A stretch of 64,000 nt of DNA. It comes from Oscillospiraceae bacterium (GTDB taxonomy: Bacteria > Bacillota > Clostridia > Oscillospirales > CAG-272). The stretch covers positions 33,844 through 97,843 of the forward strand of contig SVUK01000016.1 in the NCBI GenBank assembly GCA_015063325.1. The letters are read 5' to 3'. Both the position numbers and the translations under genes were made by a program. This document shows, piece after piece, positions 9,047-17,787 of the stretch. Each line of letters opens with the position of its first letter. Positions within the stretch are counted from its first letter, which is position 1. The notes beneath the pieces are model-generated. The model was not told the origin of the DNA, ran no database searches, and saw only the letters and a program-made list of their open reading frames with translations.

Positions 9047-10531
9047 ATGAAGCGCAAAACGGCTTTGATTTTTGCAATTTTTCTTTCGGTCGCCCTGCTC
9101 GTTTCGTCCTGCGCGGCGCCGCAACCATCCCCCTCCGCCCCGGACTCTTCGGTTTCGGAAAACGCGAGCGCCGGGCTTTCCTTTGTTTCCAACGGCGACG
9201 GCACCTGCTATCTTGACTCGATCGGCAGCTGTACCGATACCGAGATCGTCGTTCCCTCCGCCTCGCCTGCAGGCGACCGCGTCACGGCGATCGGCTTTGA
9301 CGAACAGCTCGAAAGCTCTCGCCTTTCCGGTTTCTTCCAGTGCGAAGCCATCACGAGCGTGACCATTCCGGAGGGAGTGATCTCCATCGGGTTGGGCGCA
9401 TTCTACGGCTGTACGTCGCTTACTCGCGTTTCAATTCCCGATAGCGTCACGCGCGTCAACCAAATCGCCTTCCGTGGCTGCACCGCGCTGGAATACACCG
9501 TTTATGAAAACGCAAAATACCTTGGCAACGAGAAAAACCCCTATGTCGTGCTGGTTCAGGCAAACGAGCAGTTCATCACTTCCTGCACCATTCATTCGAA
9601 CGCGAAAGCGATTGCCTGCGCGGCGTTCGCCGACTGCACCGCACTGACCGAAATTGCCATTCCGGAAGGCTTTTTGCACCTCGACGACTATACTTTTTAC
9701 CGTTGCACTGCGCTGGTAAACGTCAACCTGCCGCACAGCCTTCTGACCATCGGAACCGCCGCCCTGAGCGGCTGTACGGCGCTGACCGGAATTAACTACA
9801 ACGGCACCACTGCTGAGTGGGAATTGCTTGAAAAATACACCGCTTGGGATTACGGACTTGGTCACTACTCGGTTTTCTGCAGCGACGAAACACTTACACC
9901 CGTCCGTCCGCCGAAAGCCGACGAAATCGACCTTTCCCCAATCGAAGGCGACCTTTCGGAAACCTATGTTCCCACCGAAACGGCGACCGACCTCGTCCGC
10001 ATGACGGTCTCCTATACCACCAAAGACGGAAAGAATGAACGGGGCGACATTTACATTCGCCTGTTCCCCGACGTCGCACCCGAAACGGTTGCAAATTTCA
10101 AATCCTTGGTCGGCGCCGGTTTTTATAACGGTCTGACCTTCCACCGCGTCTACCCGGGATTCATGATCCAGGGCGGCGACCCGAAGGGAGACGGAACCGG
10201 AAGCTCTGGAACCAACATTAAAGGCGAATTCATACAAAACGGCTTTGAAAATAACCTTTCGCATTACCGCGGCGTAATTTCGATGGCGCGCGGAAGCTAT
10301 TCGATGGACAGCGCCTCCTGCCAGTTCTTCATCGTCCATGACGACGCCGCGAGCACGTCTTTGGATAAAATGTACGCCTCGTTCGGAATCGTCGTAAACG
10401 GCATTGAATTCGTGGACGCGATCACCGAGGTAGAGCTTGTACAGGGCACAAACAGTGTAGACCGCGTTCCCACCTCGCCGGTTCACCCCGTGATCATCGA
10501 ATCGGTCGTTTTCGTAAAACCAAAAGCATAG
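9047..10531 (+). CDS. Lipoprotein: BspA-like leucine-rich repeats fused to a cyclophilin-type peptidyl-prolyl isomerase domain
   Basis: Lipobox VSSCAAP; LRR motifs (EAITSVTIPEGVISIGLGAFYGCTSLTRVSIPDSV); cyclophilin FKSLVGAGFYNGLTFHRVYPGFMIQGGDPKGDGTGSSG...GVISMARG....SCQFFIVHDD. Confidence 0.92.
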   Translation: MKRKTALIFAIFLSVALLVSSCAAPQPSPSAPDSSVSENASAGLSFVSNGDGTCYLDSIGSCTDTEIVVPSASPAGDRVTAIGFDEQLESSRLSGFFQCEAITSVTIPEGVISIGLGAFYGCTSLTRVSIPDSVTRVNQIAFRGCTALEYTVYENAKYLGNEKNPYVVLVQANEQFITSCTIHSNAKAIACAAFADCTALTEIAIPEGFLHLDDYTFYRCTALVNVNLPHSLLTIGTAALSGCTALTGINYNGTTAEWELLEKYTAWDYGLGHYSVFCSDETLTPVRPPKADEIDLSPIEGDLSETYVPTETATDLVRMTVSYTTKDGKNERGDIYIRLFPDVAPETVANFKSLVGAGFYNGLTFHRVYPGFMIQGGDPKGDGTGSSGTNIKGEFIQNGFENNLSHYRGVISMARGSYSMDSASCQFFIVHDDAASTSLDKMYASFGIVVNGIEFVDAITEVELVQGTNSVDRVPTSPVHPVIIESVVFVKPKA

Positions 10532-10651
10532 AATTGAACCCCGGAGGCGCCGAAATGCGCTTTCGGGGATTGTTTTTGTCCTTTCTTTTTTAGGGTTGCT
10601 TTTCTACAAACCGCAAACTTTTTCCTTAAAAAAGATTGTCGAAAAGAGATA

Positions 10652-10680
10652 TTGACAGAATCGGGGAAATATGGTAGAAT
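10652..10680 (+). promoter_or_regulatory. Sigma-A-type promoter for the ECF gene
   Basis: TTGACA - 17 bp - TAGAAT. Confidence 0.85.
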
Positions 10681-10714
10681 AGCGGCATAAAAAAGAAAAA
10701 AAGGGGGGTTCGGA

Positions 10715-11239
10715 ATGAAAAGCAAGATCACCGGTCGCTCGGCGCTGACGCGCTTGACCATTGCGGCAATTTTCATGGCGCTGACCATTGCGCTCTGCTC
10801 CTTCAGCATTCCGGTTCCCGGAGGACATCTCTACCTTTGCGACGTTGCCATTTGCACCGCGGCGCTTTTGCTCGACCCCTTTCTTGCCTTTGTTGCCGGC
10901 GGCGTCGGCGCGTTTTTCGGCGACCTGATCTTTTATCCGCTGCCCATGTTCGTTTCGCTCGTCACCCACGGCTTGCAGGCGGTACTCATCTCGCTGTTTG
11001 CGCGTTACATTCTTAAAAAAAGACCGCGGCTCTCCTCCGTTATCGGTTTGGCGCTCGGCTCGATCGTAATGGTCACCGGCTATTCGCTGGGCAGAGCCTT
11101 CATTTACGCAACGCCGGAGTACGCCGTCGTCAAATTGCCATACGAAATTTTGCAAGCGCTCATCGGCGCGGTGCTCGGCTTTCTCCTTTATTGGAAAACG
11201 CCGCTCAAACGCCTTTACGACCGCATGACCGCAAACTGA
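10715..11239 (+). CDS. ECF transporter S (substrate-binding) component
   Basis: Multi-TM protein, LTIAAIFMALTIALCSFSIPVPGGHLYLCDVAICTAALLLDPFLAFVAGGVGAFFGDL. Confidence 0.85.
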   Translation: MKSKITGRSALTRLTIAAIFMALTIALCSFSIPVPGGHLYLCDVAICTAALLLDPFLAFVAGGVGAFFGDLIFYPLPMFVSLVTHGLQAVLISLFARYILKKRPRLSSVIGLALGSIVMVTGYSLGRAFIYATPEYAVVKLPYEILQALIGAVLGFLLYWKTPLKRLYDRMTAN

Positions 11240-11263
11240 AAACCGCTTTTTCGCAAAAAACGG

Positions 11264-11292
11264 TTGACATCTTTTTCAAAATATTGTAGAAT
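11264..11292 (+). promoter_or_regulatory. Sigma-A-type promoter
   Basis: TTGACA - 17 bp - TAGAAT. Confidence 0.85.
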
Positions 11293-11336
11293 AAAAGCGG
11301 AATCCAAAAAATATTATAATAAAGGAGACTTTTCCC

Positions 11337-11606
11337 ATGGATCAACAGAATCAAACCCCTGCAAAAACGTCCTTCGGCATTACCGGCATCCTCGTAAAAC
11401 TGCTCCCCATCCTCGTCATCGTTTTCCTCGCTCTTGGGGTACTGGCGTTCGTCTACTATTCGATTTCCGGCATCGTTTCCGCAGCGAGAGCCGACGACTT
11501 CGGCTGGTTCCTTGACGGCGTTGTTTCCGGCATCCAGCGCCTCGGCTTTAATCTCTTTGCGGCGGCTGTTCTCGCAGGCATCAGCAAGCGGATCGAAAAG
11601 AACTAA
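11337..11606 (+). CDS. Small hypothetical membrane protein (89 aa)
   Basis: AAAGGAGACTTTTCCC-ATG; one strong TM segment; flanked by promoter and terminator. Confidence 0.75.
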   Translation: MDQQNQTPAKTSFGITGILVKLLPILVIVFLALGVLAFVYYSISGIVSAARADDFGWFLDGVVSGIQRLGFNLFAAAVLAGISKRIEKN

Positions 11607-11634
11607 CAAGATCTGCCCGATACCCGGGCAACAT

Positions 11635-11667
11635 AAAAAAGAGGGGCAACGCTTGCCCCTCTTTTTT
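11635..11667 (+). terminator. Rho-independent terminator
   Basis: AAAAAAGAGGGGCAA-CGC-TTGCCCCTCTTTTTTT. Confidence 0.9.
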
Positions 11668-11782
11668 TATAATTTCCTTTTCAGTTGTTGACAACACAAC
11701 CCATCTCCGCCCGGAGCAGAAAACAAAATCATTTTCAAAAACTTTCAAAAAAATTTTTGGAAGTTTTTGAAAAAGGGGAGAG

Positions 11783-11830
11783 CGCGAGAGGGGGAAGAAC
11801 TTTTTGCAAAAAGTTCTTCCCCCTCTCGCG
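11783..11830. repeat. Module A hairpin (copy 4)
   Basis: CGCGAGAGGGGGAAGAACTTTTT-GC-AAAAAGTTCTTCCCCCTCTCGCG. Confidence 0.9.
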
Positions 11831-11847
11831 ACCTTTCCTCCCCTCCC

Positions 11848-12585
11848 CTAAATCTCAAACAATTTTGCAAATTTGGGGAAGAGGGGTTTGGCGATGAAAA
11901 AGCGGTCAAACAGTTTGGAGAACAGTCCGATCAGAGTACCGTTGCAAACCGCCATGGCAAGCGTTCCCCAGCCAATGCCCACCAGCGAGCCGAACAGGGC
12001 AAACGACAAAAGAAAGGACAACGCCAAAAACGAAAGGTCAAAAATCGTTTTGGTCAACCCCTCGCGCAGTTTGTAGCGCGTTACGATGGCTTTAACGAAA
12101 AAGTCGTAGACCTGCGGATAGAGATAGGCTTTGAAAAAGAGAGCGACGGCAAGCGACGTCAAGGTCATTCCGCCGATCAAAAGTGCGATTCGCGCGGCGA
12201 TATGCAAACTTTCGGGCGGCGTTTTTGCAACGTTGAACAGCGGTATGAATTTTTGAAACAAATCCAACACAAATCCGTAGATCAAACAGGAAAGAAACGC
12301 CGAAAGATACACCGGCTTAAACCGCCGCACCGCAAAACAAAGTCCGATGAATAAAATCCCCTGCAAGATGTATTCCGCCTGCCCGAAGGTCAGAAACGAG
12401 AGCTTCTCGCTGACAAGATACGCCGGACAAACGATCATGGAAACCCCCAATCCTGCCGCAACGGTCATACAAACCGAAAACGCCATCAGCAAAAGTGCAA
12501 ACAGCCATATGCCCTCGCTTGGCAAGAACACCCTTTTGGGAGAGGACGACATTTCTTGTTTCGCTTTATTTGTCGTTATCATCAT
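11848..12585 (-). CDS. YczE/DUF6198-like multi-TM membrane protein
   Basis: Hydrophobic protein with GLGVSMIVCPAYLVSEKLSFLTFGQAEYILQG. Confidence 0.65.
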   Translation of the reverse strand: MMITTNKAKQEMSSSPKRVFLPSEGIWLFALLLMAFSVCMTVAAGLGVSMIVCPAYLVSEKLSFLTFGQAEYILQGILFIGLCFAVRRFKPVYLSAFLSCLIYGFVLDLFQKFIPLFNVAKTPPESLHIAARIALLIGGMTLTSLAVALFFKAYLYPQVYDFFVKAIVTRYKLREGLTKTIFDLSFLALSFLLSFALFGSLVGIGWGTLAMAVCNGTLIGLFSKLFDRFFIAKPLFPKFAKLFEI

Positions 12586-13201
12586 GGGTGCAAATCAGTT
12601 CTTTTGCGTAGGGGAGGGATTCGATCCAAGCGCAAAGGGTGTGCCATTCGGCAAGTTTATGGTTTCTTCTTGCATAATACATATTGGTGAGCACCTCGTA
12701 GTTCAGGGTGACGGTGCGCATTTGATTATAGGAAGACGGAAGCGTTTGGATCATATTGTGCCAAGCCTGCTTGTCCGATTTGTCGGCAAGGAATTTTTGA
12801 CGCTCGGACTCCAGATAGGCGATCACCGCGTCCAGAACGGAAAGCGCGCCTTCGTCCATGCGGTCGTGGGAAAAATCGTCCCGTGTAAAGGGTGCGGCAT
12901 GGATTTTGTGCATGGTGGAGCAGGAGTTCGCAACGGTGCCTACCTTGTAGGTGTCAAATTCTTTCCACCAGTAAAGCGGCGCGGTAATATCCACAGAAAC
13001 GAAGACCATGCGCAGATATTTGCGGTGGTCGCTGCCGGCTTTGGCAAGGCGGACGGCAAGATCAAGATCGTTGGGACCAAGAATATATTCGCCGTTCTCG
13101 TCATAGGAGCTGTCGGTGCGGTTCCAGCTGTTCATCGGGTTGCGCGCGCCGCGCAGAGCGTTTTCAAGGTTCATCACTTGTGTGCGTTCCAGTGTGATCA
13201 T
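12566..13201 (-). CDS. Conserved hypothetical protein, possibly divergent ThyX fold
   Basis: PLYWWKEFDTYKVGTVANSCSTMHKI and NMYYARRNHKLAEWHTLCAWIESLPYA; overlaps the downstream ORF by about 20 nt. Confidence 0.7.
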   Translation of the reverse strand: MITLERTQVMNLENALRGARNPMNSWNRTDSSYDENGEYILGPNDLDLAVRLAKAGSDHRKYLRMVFVSVDITAPLYWWKEFDTYKVGTVANSCSTMHKIHAAPFTRDDFSHDRMDEGALSVLDAVIAYLESERQKFLADKSDKQAWHNMIQTLPSSYNQMRTVTLNYEVLTNMYYARRNHKLAEWHTLCAWIESLPYAKELICTHDDNDK

Positions 13202-13213
13202 TTTTTCTCTCCT

Positions 13214-13867
13214 TCATTTCTGTAAAAACATTTCAATTTCATCCCAAAGGTCACCCGGCGTCGGAGCAACACGTTCGGCTCCGGCGGCATACAGCGCCTT
13301 GGCGCCGATAAAGCCCCACCCGGCGCCGACAAACGCTATGCCGGCTTTTTGCGCGGTTTGAACGTCCACGTCGCTGTCCCCCACAAGCAGACAATCCGAA
13401 AGAGAAACGCCCAAAAGTCCGGCGAGTTTTTCGGGCAGATAGCGATCCGGCTTGCCCGGTTTGCCCTCCTCGTAGCCGACAACGGCGTCTATTTCGCCGT
13501 TCGGAAAGAGCTGACGCGCAAGCCCCTGCGTCATCTTGTCCGGCTTGTTGGAAAGGATTCCGACGCGCGCGTGCGGACGAATTTTTGCAATCGCTTCCCG
13601 AATCCCGGCATAGGGTTTTTCGGTGTGCAGGTAAACTTTTTGATAGCATTGGATGTAAAGATCAAAGGCGCGGTCGATTTTTTCATCAACACGCTCTTCT
13701 TCGGGCATGGCACGGCGGATCAGTTCGCGCGCCCCGTGGTTGATAAAATCCTTCACCGTGTGGTGCGTGGGATAGCCGAGTGCCTCCATGGTAGCGTTGA
13801 CTGCCTCGGTCAGGACCGGAATGGTATCGGCAATCGTGCCGTCAAAATCCAAAAAAATCGCTTTCAT
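13214..13867 (-). CDS. HAD-family hydrolase, phosphoglycolate phosphatase-like
   Basis: FLDFDGTIADTIPVL...GILSNKPD...KPGKPDRYLPEKL...LLVGDSDVDVQTAQKAGI. Confidence 0.9.
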   Translation of the reverse strand: MKAIFLDFDGTIADTIPVLTEAVNATMEALGYPTHHTVKDFINHGARELIRRAMPEEERVDEKIDRAFDLYIQCYQKVYLHTEKPYAGIREAIAKIRPHARVGILSNKPDKMTQGLARQLFPNGEIDAVVGYEEGKPGKPDRYLPEKLAGLLGVSLSDCLLVGDSDVDVQTAQKAGIAFVGAGWGFIGAKALYAAGAERVAPTPGDLWDEIEMFLQK

Positions 13868-14072
13868 AAACCGGGTTTCCTTTATTGCATTTATATTCCA
13901 TACTATTATAGCATAGATTGCTCTGCATTTCCACCTTTTTTCCGATTTTTTTTATTTTATTAGAAAAATCGCCCCATGCGCTTTGCACGGGGCAATTTCT
14001 ACCTCTTCACTCTTCACTCTTCACTCTTCACTTACACTTGCCGGCGGCAAAATGCCGCCGGCAATCCAACCG

Positions 14073-14168
14073 TCAGCCGTTGCAGCAGTTGCAAACGAAG
14101 ATCAGAGCCAAGATGATCAGCCAGATCCAGTTGTTATCGAGCAGATTGCACAAGCAGTTTTGATTCAT
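14073..14168 (-). CDS. 31-aa Cys-rich hydrophobic small protein (not in ORF track)
   Basis: MNQNCLCNLLDNNWIWLIILALIFVCNCCNG*; GGAGGATT RBS upstream. Confidence 0.75.
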   Translation of the reverse strand: MNQNCLCNLLDNNWIWLIILALIFVCNCCNG

Positions 14169-14374
14169 AACCGGTAATCCTCCATGCAAATTGGCAAAGG
14201 GATGTGTGTTTTCCCTTTCCCTGCTATCAGTTTATGTCGAACCCTGCATGATGTTCCCGAATTTTGACAGTTGACAAAACAAAAAACCGACACCATGTCC
14301 GCACAAAGCTCAATTTTTTGTCGTTTTTTCGCTCCAAAAAGTCAAAAAACGCAAAAAAAATTGCGTTGGAGCGG

Positions 14375-14403
14375 TTGACATTGTTTTTTTTGTATGATAT
14401 AAT
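14375..14403 (+). promoter_or_regulatory. Sigma-A-type promoter for the 14533 gene
   Basis: TTGACA - 17 bp - TATAAT (consensus). Confidence 0.9.
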
Positions 14404-14532
14404 AACCTTGGTATGGTATAAAAAATGGTGTATTGTGCCGTTTTCCTGCACGGGGCGCGCAAAAAAATCCGCTTTTTCCATACTTCCCTATCGTTTTTCA
14501 ATCCAAAATTTTTATAGAAAGGTCGAGAACTA

Positions 14533-16401
14533 ATGAAACTGCAACGGAAACATTCTCAAACCCCCGTCTGCCGAATCGCCGCACTGTTGTTGGTCGCCGT
14601 TCTTCTCTTCGGGTCGATTGCCCTGCTGGCAAGCGCCGATGACCGCGTAACCATCACACGCCTCGAATGGCAGAACACCGACAACCTCGTTTACGGCGAC
14701 GCAAAATCCGCGTCCGTGGTTGCTTACGACGCTGACGGAAACGCCTACTACAACATCTATCGGGTGAAATACCCTGCCGGATACGGCAACGTGAACGACG
14801 ACGGATACACGCTGACCGCCGTTCTGACCAATCCTTCCTTTGCCGAAGCCGAAGGCTTGGAGCACACCAAAAATGTGGTCATCGCGCCAAAGGAATACGG
14901 CGTTTTCATGGAGAGTAAAACGGTTGCCGGCGACGGCGCCACCATGTATATGATCCCGGTTGTCGGCGTTGACGATCGGGGAGCCGAAATGCCTTTTGAC
15001 GTTCGCGCTTTGATTACCTATTCCGTCAAAGGAAAGGCATTTAACGGCACATCCGAATTCGGCACCTACGAAATCGTTGCCACCCTGCCCACCGGAAATT
15101 ACGTTTTCTATTCCAATGAGGTTCGCGTCAATCAGATGTCGGCTACGCTGACCATCAACCGCGAAATGGATATTGTAGACGTGATGAACAAGGAAGGCAA
15201 ATCTCAGTTTGTCGTCTTTTTGACCGCCGATTTGGATGAAAACGGAAACAAGGTCGGTCTGAGCTCCTCGGTTTCGGCTACCGCTACCGTCGCCGAGAAT
15301 TTGAAAATGCCCAATGGCACGAAGTACGCGCAAGCCCTCCAAATTCAAATGGTCGGCGCCGCCGAGGACGAAAAATTCTCGGTTCTCGTTCCGCTGACCG
15401 AAATCGTCTACCATGCCGGCTGCCGTACCATTGATCCCAAAACCTCGGTTTACGTCTATGACGAAAACGGAGAACCCGTCACCGCCAAATCGCTTGGCTA
15501 CGCAACCTCCGCAAGCCGCGGCTACATCAAAATCAGCAATATTCCCGCCTCGGTCGGAACACTGACAATCTCCATCGCGCCTGAGTATTCCGCCGGCGGA
15601 CTGCCCCTCGGCTGGCTCATTTTCATCATTATTCTGATTATCATCCTGTTGCTCATCCTCCTCTTCTTCGTTGGTCGCTGGGTGTTCAAAAAGAACCGGC
15701 TGGGAGAAACAAACGAGGAGCCGAAAGAAGAGGAGCCCAAGGAAGAGGAAGCCGTAGAGGCTTTCGCTCCCGTTGCGGTAGCAGAAGAGTCCGAGGAGGA
15801 GGAAGAAACCGCTCCCAACCTGCGCGGACTCGTCTATGTCGATGTCGTGAAGAATCCCGAGGAATACGGCATGATGCTCATGAAGGAAAAGGCAGGCGAA
15901 GGCGTTGTCGTTTACCGCTATCGCAAGAGCTACCTTGCAAAACTTGCCCTTGCCGACGGCAAAATCGGCGAGTATTACTCCACCGTGAAAAACGCACTGC
16001 TCCGCTTCAAAGGCGTAAAAGCGCGCAAGAGCTGGAACTATGAGGCGTTTAACCAGGGTCGCAACCAAATCGCAAAGGTTATTCCCAACGGCAAGACCCT
16101 TTACCTCTACCTCGCCATTGATCCCAAAACGCTGGAAGGCACCAAGTACGGCGCCATCGACGTTTCCGAAAAGAAGAAGTTTGAAGTAACGCCTTCTTTG
16201 ATGAAGATCCGCGGCGACCGCAAACTGAAATTCGCCCTGGAACTGATCGAAAAAGTCTGCGGCGAACAGCTCGGACTGAAACCGACCGATAAACCCGATG
16301 AGAACTATAAACCTGCAAACCAGACCGCCGAAAAGCTCTTTGATTCCGGTCTGATCCGCAAAATGGCAGCCCTCGCTCCGCTTCCGAAGGAAGGGGAATA
16401 A
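14533..16401 (+). CDS. Secreted/membrane-anchored protein: extracellular region, single TM, acidic linker, conserved cytoplasmic domain of unknown function
   Basis: Signal peptide, TM LGWLIFIIILIIILLLILLFFVGRWVFKK, EEPKEEEPKEEE linker, C-domain YRKSYLAKLALADGKIGEYYSTVKNALLRFKGVKARKSW...GRNQIAKVIPNGKTLYLYLAIDP. Confidence 0.85.
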   Translation: MKLQRKHSQTPVCRIAALLLVAVLLFGSIALLASADDRVTITRLEWQNTDNLVYGDAKSASVVAYDADGNAYYNIYRVKYPAGYGNVNDDGYTLTAVLTNPSFAEAEGLEHTKNVVIAPKEYGVFMESKTVAGDGATMYMIPVVGVDDRGAEMPFDVRALITYSVKGKAFNGTSEFGTYEIVATLPTGNYVFYSNEVRVNQMSATLTINREMDIVDVMNKEGKSQFVVFLTADLDENGNKVGLSSSVSATATVAENLKMPNGTKYAQALQIQMVGAAEDEKFSVLVPLTEIVYHAGCRTIDPKTSVYVYDENGEPVTAKSLGYATSASRGYIKISNIPASVGTLTISIAPEYSAGGLPLGWLIFIIILIIILLLILLFFVGRWVFKKNRLGETNEEPKEEEPKEEEAVEAFAPVAVAEESEEEEETAPNLRGLVYVDVVKNPEEYGMMLMKEKAGEGVVVYRYRKSYLAKLALADGKIGEYYSTVKNALLRFKGVKARKSWNYEAFNQGRNQIAKVIPNGKTLYLYLAIDPKTLEGTKYGAIDVSEKKKFEVTPSLMKIRGDRKLKFALELIEKVCGEQLGLKPTDKPDENYKPANQTAEKLFDSGLIRKMAALAPLPKEGE

Positions 16402-16413
16402 GAGGGGGTAGGC

Positions 16414-16461
16414 CGCGAGAGGGGAGGAACCTTTTTGGAAAAAGGTTCCTCCCCTCTCGCG
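16414..16461. repeat. Module A hairpin (copy 5)
   Basis: CGCGAGAGGGGAGGAACCTTTTT-GG-AAAAAGGTTCCTCCCCTCTCGCG. Confidence 0.9.
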
Positions 16462-16473
16462 CTCTCTCCTCTT

Positions 16474-16950
16474 CCAAAAACTTTAAAAAGGGGGCTTTTT
16501 GAAGTTTTTGGAAGCGGTTTTCTGTACCGCTCCGGAGATTGTTTGTTTTAAGCCCTTGTTTATAAAGTTTTTTGCCACTTTTCGCAGAAAAGTTCTTTTA
16601 TTCCAAAAAAGAGGGTGAGGTGTGGGGACGAGCGCGACCACCGCCTGTGGCGGAAGCAGGGAGCGCGAGGAGTGCAAATATTCGCTTTCGCGAAGCGAAA
16701 CGCCGGTGTTCAGCCGGCGAGAATATTGCGTAGTGAGCCGTTTGCGGCGAACGTTGGCAGCAGGTCGAAATTTCTGCGAGCAGTAATGCGAGCAATAGAA
16801 ATTTCGGGTACCGCAACAGGAGCAAAGCTCCACGACCTTCTTTCGCGCCAACGGCGCGAACCTTCCTTGCTTTTTGTTCGCGCTCCGCGCGAAAAGACCT
16901 TGGGACTTCGTCCCAAACCCTACTCGCTTTTTTTGAAAAAAGCGAGGCAA
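16474..16950. repeat. Composite of Modules B, C and D
   Basis: CGCTTTCGCGAAGCG, CGCCGGTGTTCAGCCGGCG, GAAATTTCTGCGAGCAGTAATGCGAGCAATAGAAATTTC and related stems shared with other intergenic loci. Confidence 0.85.
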
Positions 16951-17051
16951 AAAACTTTATTTCTAATATTTTTAATAAAATTTTAATAAAAACTATTGCA
17001 AAACCGAAAAGAGCGTGCTATACTATGCTATGGTAGAAATGGTAATGAGAG

Positions 17052-17087
17052 GATGAGGAGTGGGTCAAAAGCCCGCTCATCTTTTTT
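17052..17087 (+). terminator. Leader hairpin with U-tract upstream of rimP (terminator/attenuator; rimP-leader-like)
   Basis: GATGA-gga-GTGGG-tcaaaag-CCCGC-TCATC-TTTTTT, 48 bp before rimP ATG. Confidence 0.65.
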
Positions 17088-17134
17088 AGCATTTTCCGTT
17101 TTCGCCGAAATTCTCAAATTCGGAGGAAAAACCG

Positions 17135-17620
17135 ATGGCAAAACATTCCGGCGGTTCGGTCGTTGCGGCGGTACGCGCGGCAATCACACCTGTGGTGGAA
17201 TCTCTCGGGTATTCCATTTGGGATCTGGAATACGTCAAAGAGGGTGCCGACTATTTTCTGCGCATAACAATTGATTCGCCGAACGGAATCACCATCGACG
17301 ATTGCGAAACCGTCCACCGCGCCATCGACCCCGTTTTGGACGACGCCGACCCCATTGAAAGCGCCTACCACTTGGAGGTCAGCTCCCCCGGCATTGAGCG
17401 CGATTTGCGCACCGACGAACATTTTGTCGCCTCGGTGGGTGAAAAGGCGGAGCTTCGCCTGTTTGCCCCGTTGGACGGCGCAAAGGTTTATGTCGGCACT
17501 CTCCTGGGGCTTGACGAGGACGGAAACGTCCTTTTGGACGCCGGAAACGGTGAAAAGTGTATTCCCCGTTCCGCAATCTCGGCGGCAAGAACACTTTTTG
17601 ACTTTGACGCCGAAAATTAA
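17135..17620 (+). CDS. rimP: Ribosome maturation factor RimP
   Basis: Upstream of nusA; YSIWDLEYVKEGADYFLRITID...DCETVHRAIDPVLD..YHLEVSSPGIERDLR. Confidence 0.95.
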   Translation: MAKHSGGSVVAAVRAAITPVVESLGYSIWDLEYVKEGADYFLRITIDSPNGITIDDCETVHRAIDPVLDDADPIESAYHLEVSSPGIERDLRTDEHFVASVGEKAELRLFAPLDGAKVYVGTLLGLDEDGNVLLDAGNGEKCIPRSAISAARTLFDFDAEN

Positions 17621-17787
17621 AACCCGAAAGTTACTCCCCAAAAAAATTTTAAACTCAAAAGTTCAAACCTTATAATTGAACCTGAAATTAAAACTGAACC
17701 TCAAAATTTAAACCTTTAATAGACTTTAATAAAAAAGTTGAACCTGCGATAAAAAAGACAGACGACAGAAAGGATTGGTCACAAAAC

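Noticed and set aside
14005-14036. CTTCACT tandem run (TTCACTCTTCACTCTTCACTCTTCACT) as a regulatory element
   Set aside because: Simple 9-bp slippage repeat; nothing further supports function.
14530-16068. 512-aa minus-strand ORF
   Set aside because: Antisense to the 14533 membrane protein, which has a consensus promoter and signal peptide.
16483-16950. ORFs translated from repeat modules (also 8644-8859, 23530-23793, 31053-31472, 34658-34964, 43413-43718)
   Set aside because: Similar peptides (e.g. SSRSLLPP.A..A) arise from both strands of the palindromic modules; no RBS; best explained as non-coding repeats.
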